Shown here piece by piece: positions 6,854-7,462 of a stretch of 7,462 nucleotides of DNA. Numbering within the stretch: position 1 is the stretch's first letter; each line of letters opens with the position of its first letter. Under the pieces are notes generated by a model. The model was not told where the DNA came from. It saw only the letters and a program-made list of their open reading frames with translations, and searched no databases. A program made the translations under genes and the position numbers. Origin of the DNA: an uncultured archaeon A07HN63 (GTDB lineage Archaea; Halobacteriota; Halobacteria; Halobacteriales; Haloferacaceae); the NCBI GenBank assembly GCA_000496215.1, contig KI543195.1, forward strand, positions 88,274-95,735, given 5' to 3'.

Positions 6854-7462
6854 CTACTCGTCGGGGTACTTCGGTTCCCGGCGTTCGGCGCGTTCGAGCG
6901 CGCGCTCAATGACGGTTCGGACGCTGTCGCCGCCGGGCTCGCTGTGGAACGGATCGCCGTGGCCGGCGTACATCCCTGACACCGAGTCGGGGAGCCGCTC
7001 AAGAAGGCGTTCGAGGCTCTCGATCAGTCGCTCGCGTGACTGTCCGCGGCGATCGGTCCGGCCGAAGCTGCCGTCGTCGAACGCGCCGTCGTTGTAGACG
7101 ACCACGTCGCCGCTGAAGATGGCCTCGTCGCTGACGAACGACACATGGTCGCTGGCGTGGCCGGGCGTGTAGACGACCTCGAACTCGTCGTCCCCGATCT
7201 GTACCGTGTCGCCGTCGTCGATGGCCGCCGTTCGGTGTGGGTGATCGCCGTAGGCGTAGAGGTCGGCATCGAAGCAGTCCAGCACGCTGTCGAGTTCGCC
7301 GACGTGATCGCCGTGCTGGTGGGTGAGCACGACCCGGTCGAGGTCGTCGACGTGGTCGGCGATCACCTCGTCGACCCCGGGCATCGTGCCGGCGTCAACG
7401 AGTGTCGGTGTGTCGCCATCGACGAGATAGGCGTTGCAGGTGAAAACCTCCGCCCCGTCAGT
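6854..7462 (-). CDS. Metallo-beta-lactamase-fold hydrolase (5' end outside window)
   Basis: The minus-strand frame is open at the right edge and ends with TAG at 6854, so 202 residues are visible and the true start lies beyond position 7462. An internal ATG at 7384 is not the start, because the family's first strands precede it (NAYLVDGDTPTLVDAG, visible residues 10-25). Metal-binding motifs follow in order: HQHGDH (48-53, the HxHxDH motif), TPGH with H102, SGD with D119, and the final AGHGDP with H168. These are the ligands of the glyoxalase II-like branch, which normally binds two metal ions and hydrolyses thioesters or related esters. The visible HxHxDH, His, Asp and His set is complete, so the enzyme should be active, but the substrate cannot be read from the sequence. 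The C-terminus ends in a charged helix (about 184-202). It converges on L40e. Confidence 0.9.
   Translation of the reverse strand, partial: TDGAEVFTCNAYLVDGDTPTLVDAGTMPGVDEVIADHVDDLDRVVLTHQHGDHVGELDSVLDCFDADLYAYGDHPHRTAAIDDGDTVQIGDDEFEVVYTPGHASDHVSFVSDEAIFSGDVVVYNDGAFDDGSFGRTDRRGQSRERLIESLERLLERLPDSVSGMYAGHGDPFHSEPGGDSVRTVIERALERAERREPKYPDE

Overview
The window is a GC-rich piece of a haloarchaeal (class Halobacteria) chromosome. The evidence is the strongly acidic, Asp/Glu-rich proteins, archaeal gene types (A-type ATP synthase, Sec61-beta/SecG, ribosomal protein L40e, HisE and monofunctional PheA as separate enzymes), and start codons that often lie 25-35 bases from a TATA-like element, as in leaderless haloarchaeal transcription. 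I cannot name the genus from the sequence alone.

Layout. Positions 1-3550 (+ strand) hold the distal part of the A-type ATP synthase operon: the last 18 codons of atpC, then complete atpF, atpA and atpB, tightly packed with overlaps of 4 bp and 1 bp and one 2 bp gap. They encode the stalk (C, F) and the catalytic hexamer (A3B3). The series ends at atpB: atpD, which I expect to follow atpB in many haloarchaea, is not in the next 3.9 kb. Converging on atpB is a minus-strand series: secG (Sec61 beta), pdxT, hisE, pheA and an Hsp20-type small heat-shock protein gene (6165 down to 3635). pdxT and hisE overlap by 4 bp; the other junctions have gaps of 46-79 bp, and the pheA, hsp20 and possibly pdxT gaps contain A/T-rich promoter-like or terminator-like tracts, so this is probably several transcription units rather than one operon.

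A 105 bp divergent intergenic region separates secG from a short thioredoxin-like gene on the + strand, which is followed by the gene for the zinc-ribbon ribosomal protein L40e with its own TATA-like box. From the right edge a minus-strand metallo-beta-lactamase-fold hydrolase gene, missing its 5' end, runs toward L40e. The 114 bp convergent gap between them contains a T-run, an 18 bp near-identical direct repeat and four GGGG tracts.

The genes cover energy conservation, protein export, vitamin B6, histidine and phenylalanine biosynthesis, proteostasis, redox and translation. It is ordinary housekeeping gene content. I found no mobile element, CRISPR array, tRNA or rRNA, and no convincing undescribed system. 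The best second looks are the absent atpD, the G-tract repeat in the L40e/hydrolase gap, and the minimal thioredoxin. No gene-free stretch exceeds 300 bases.
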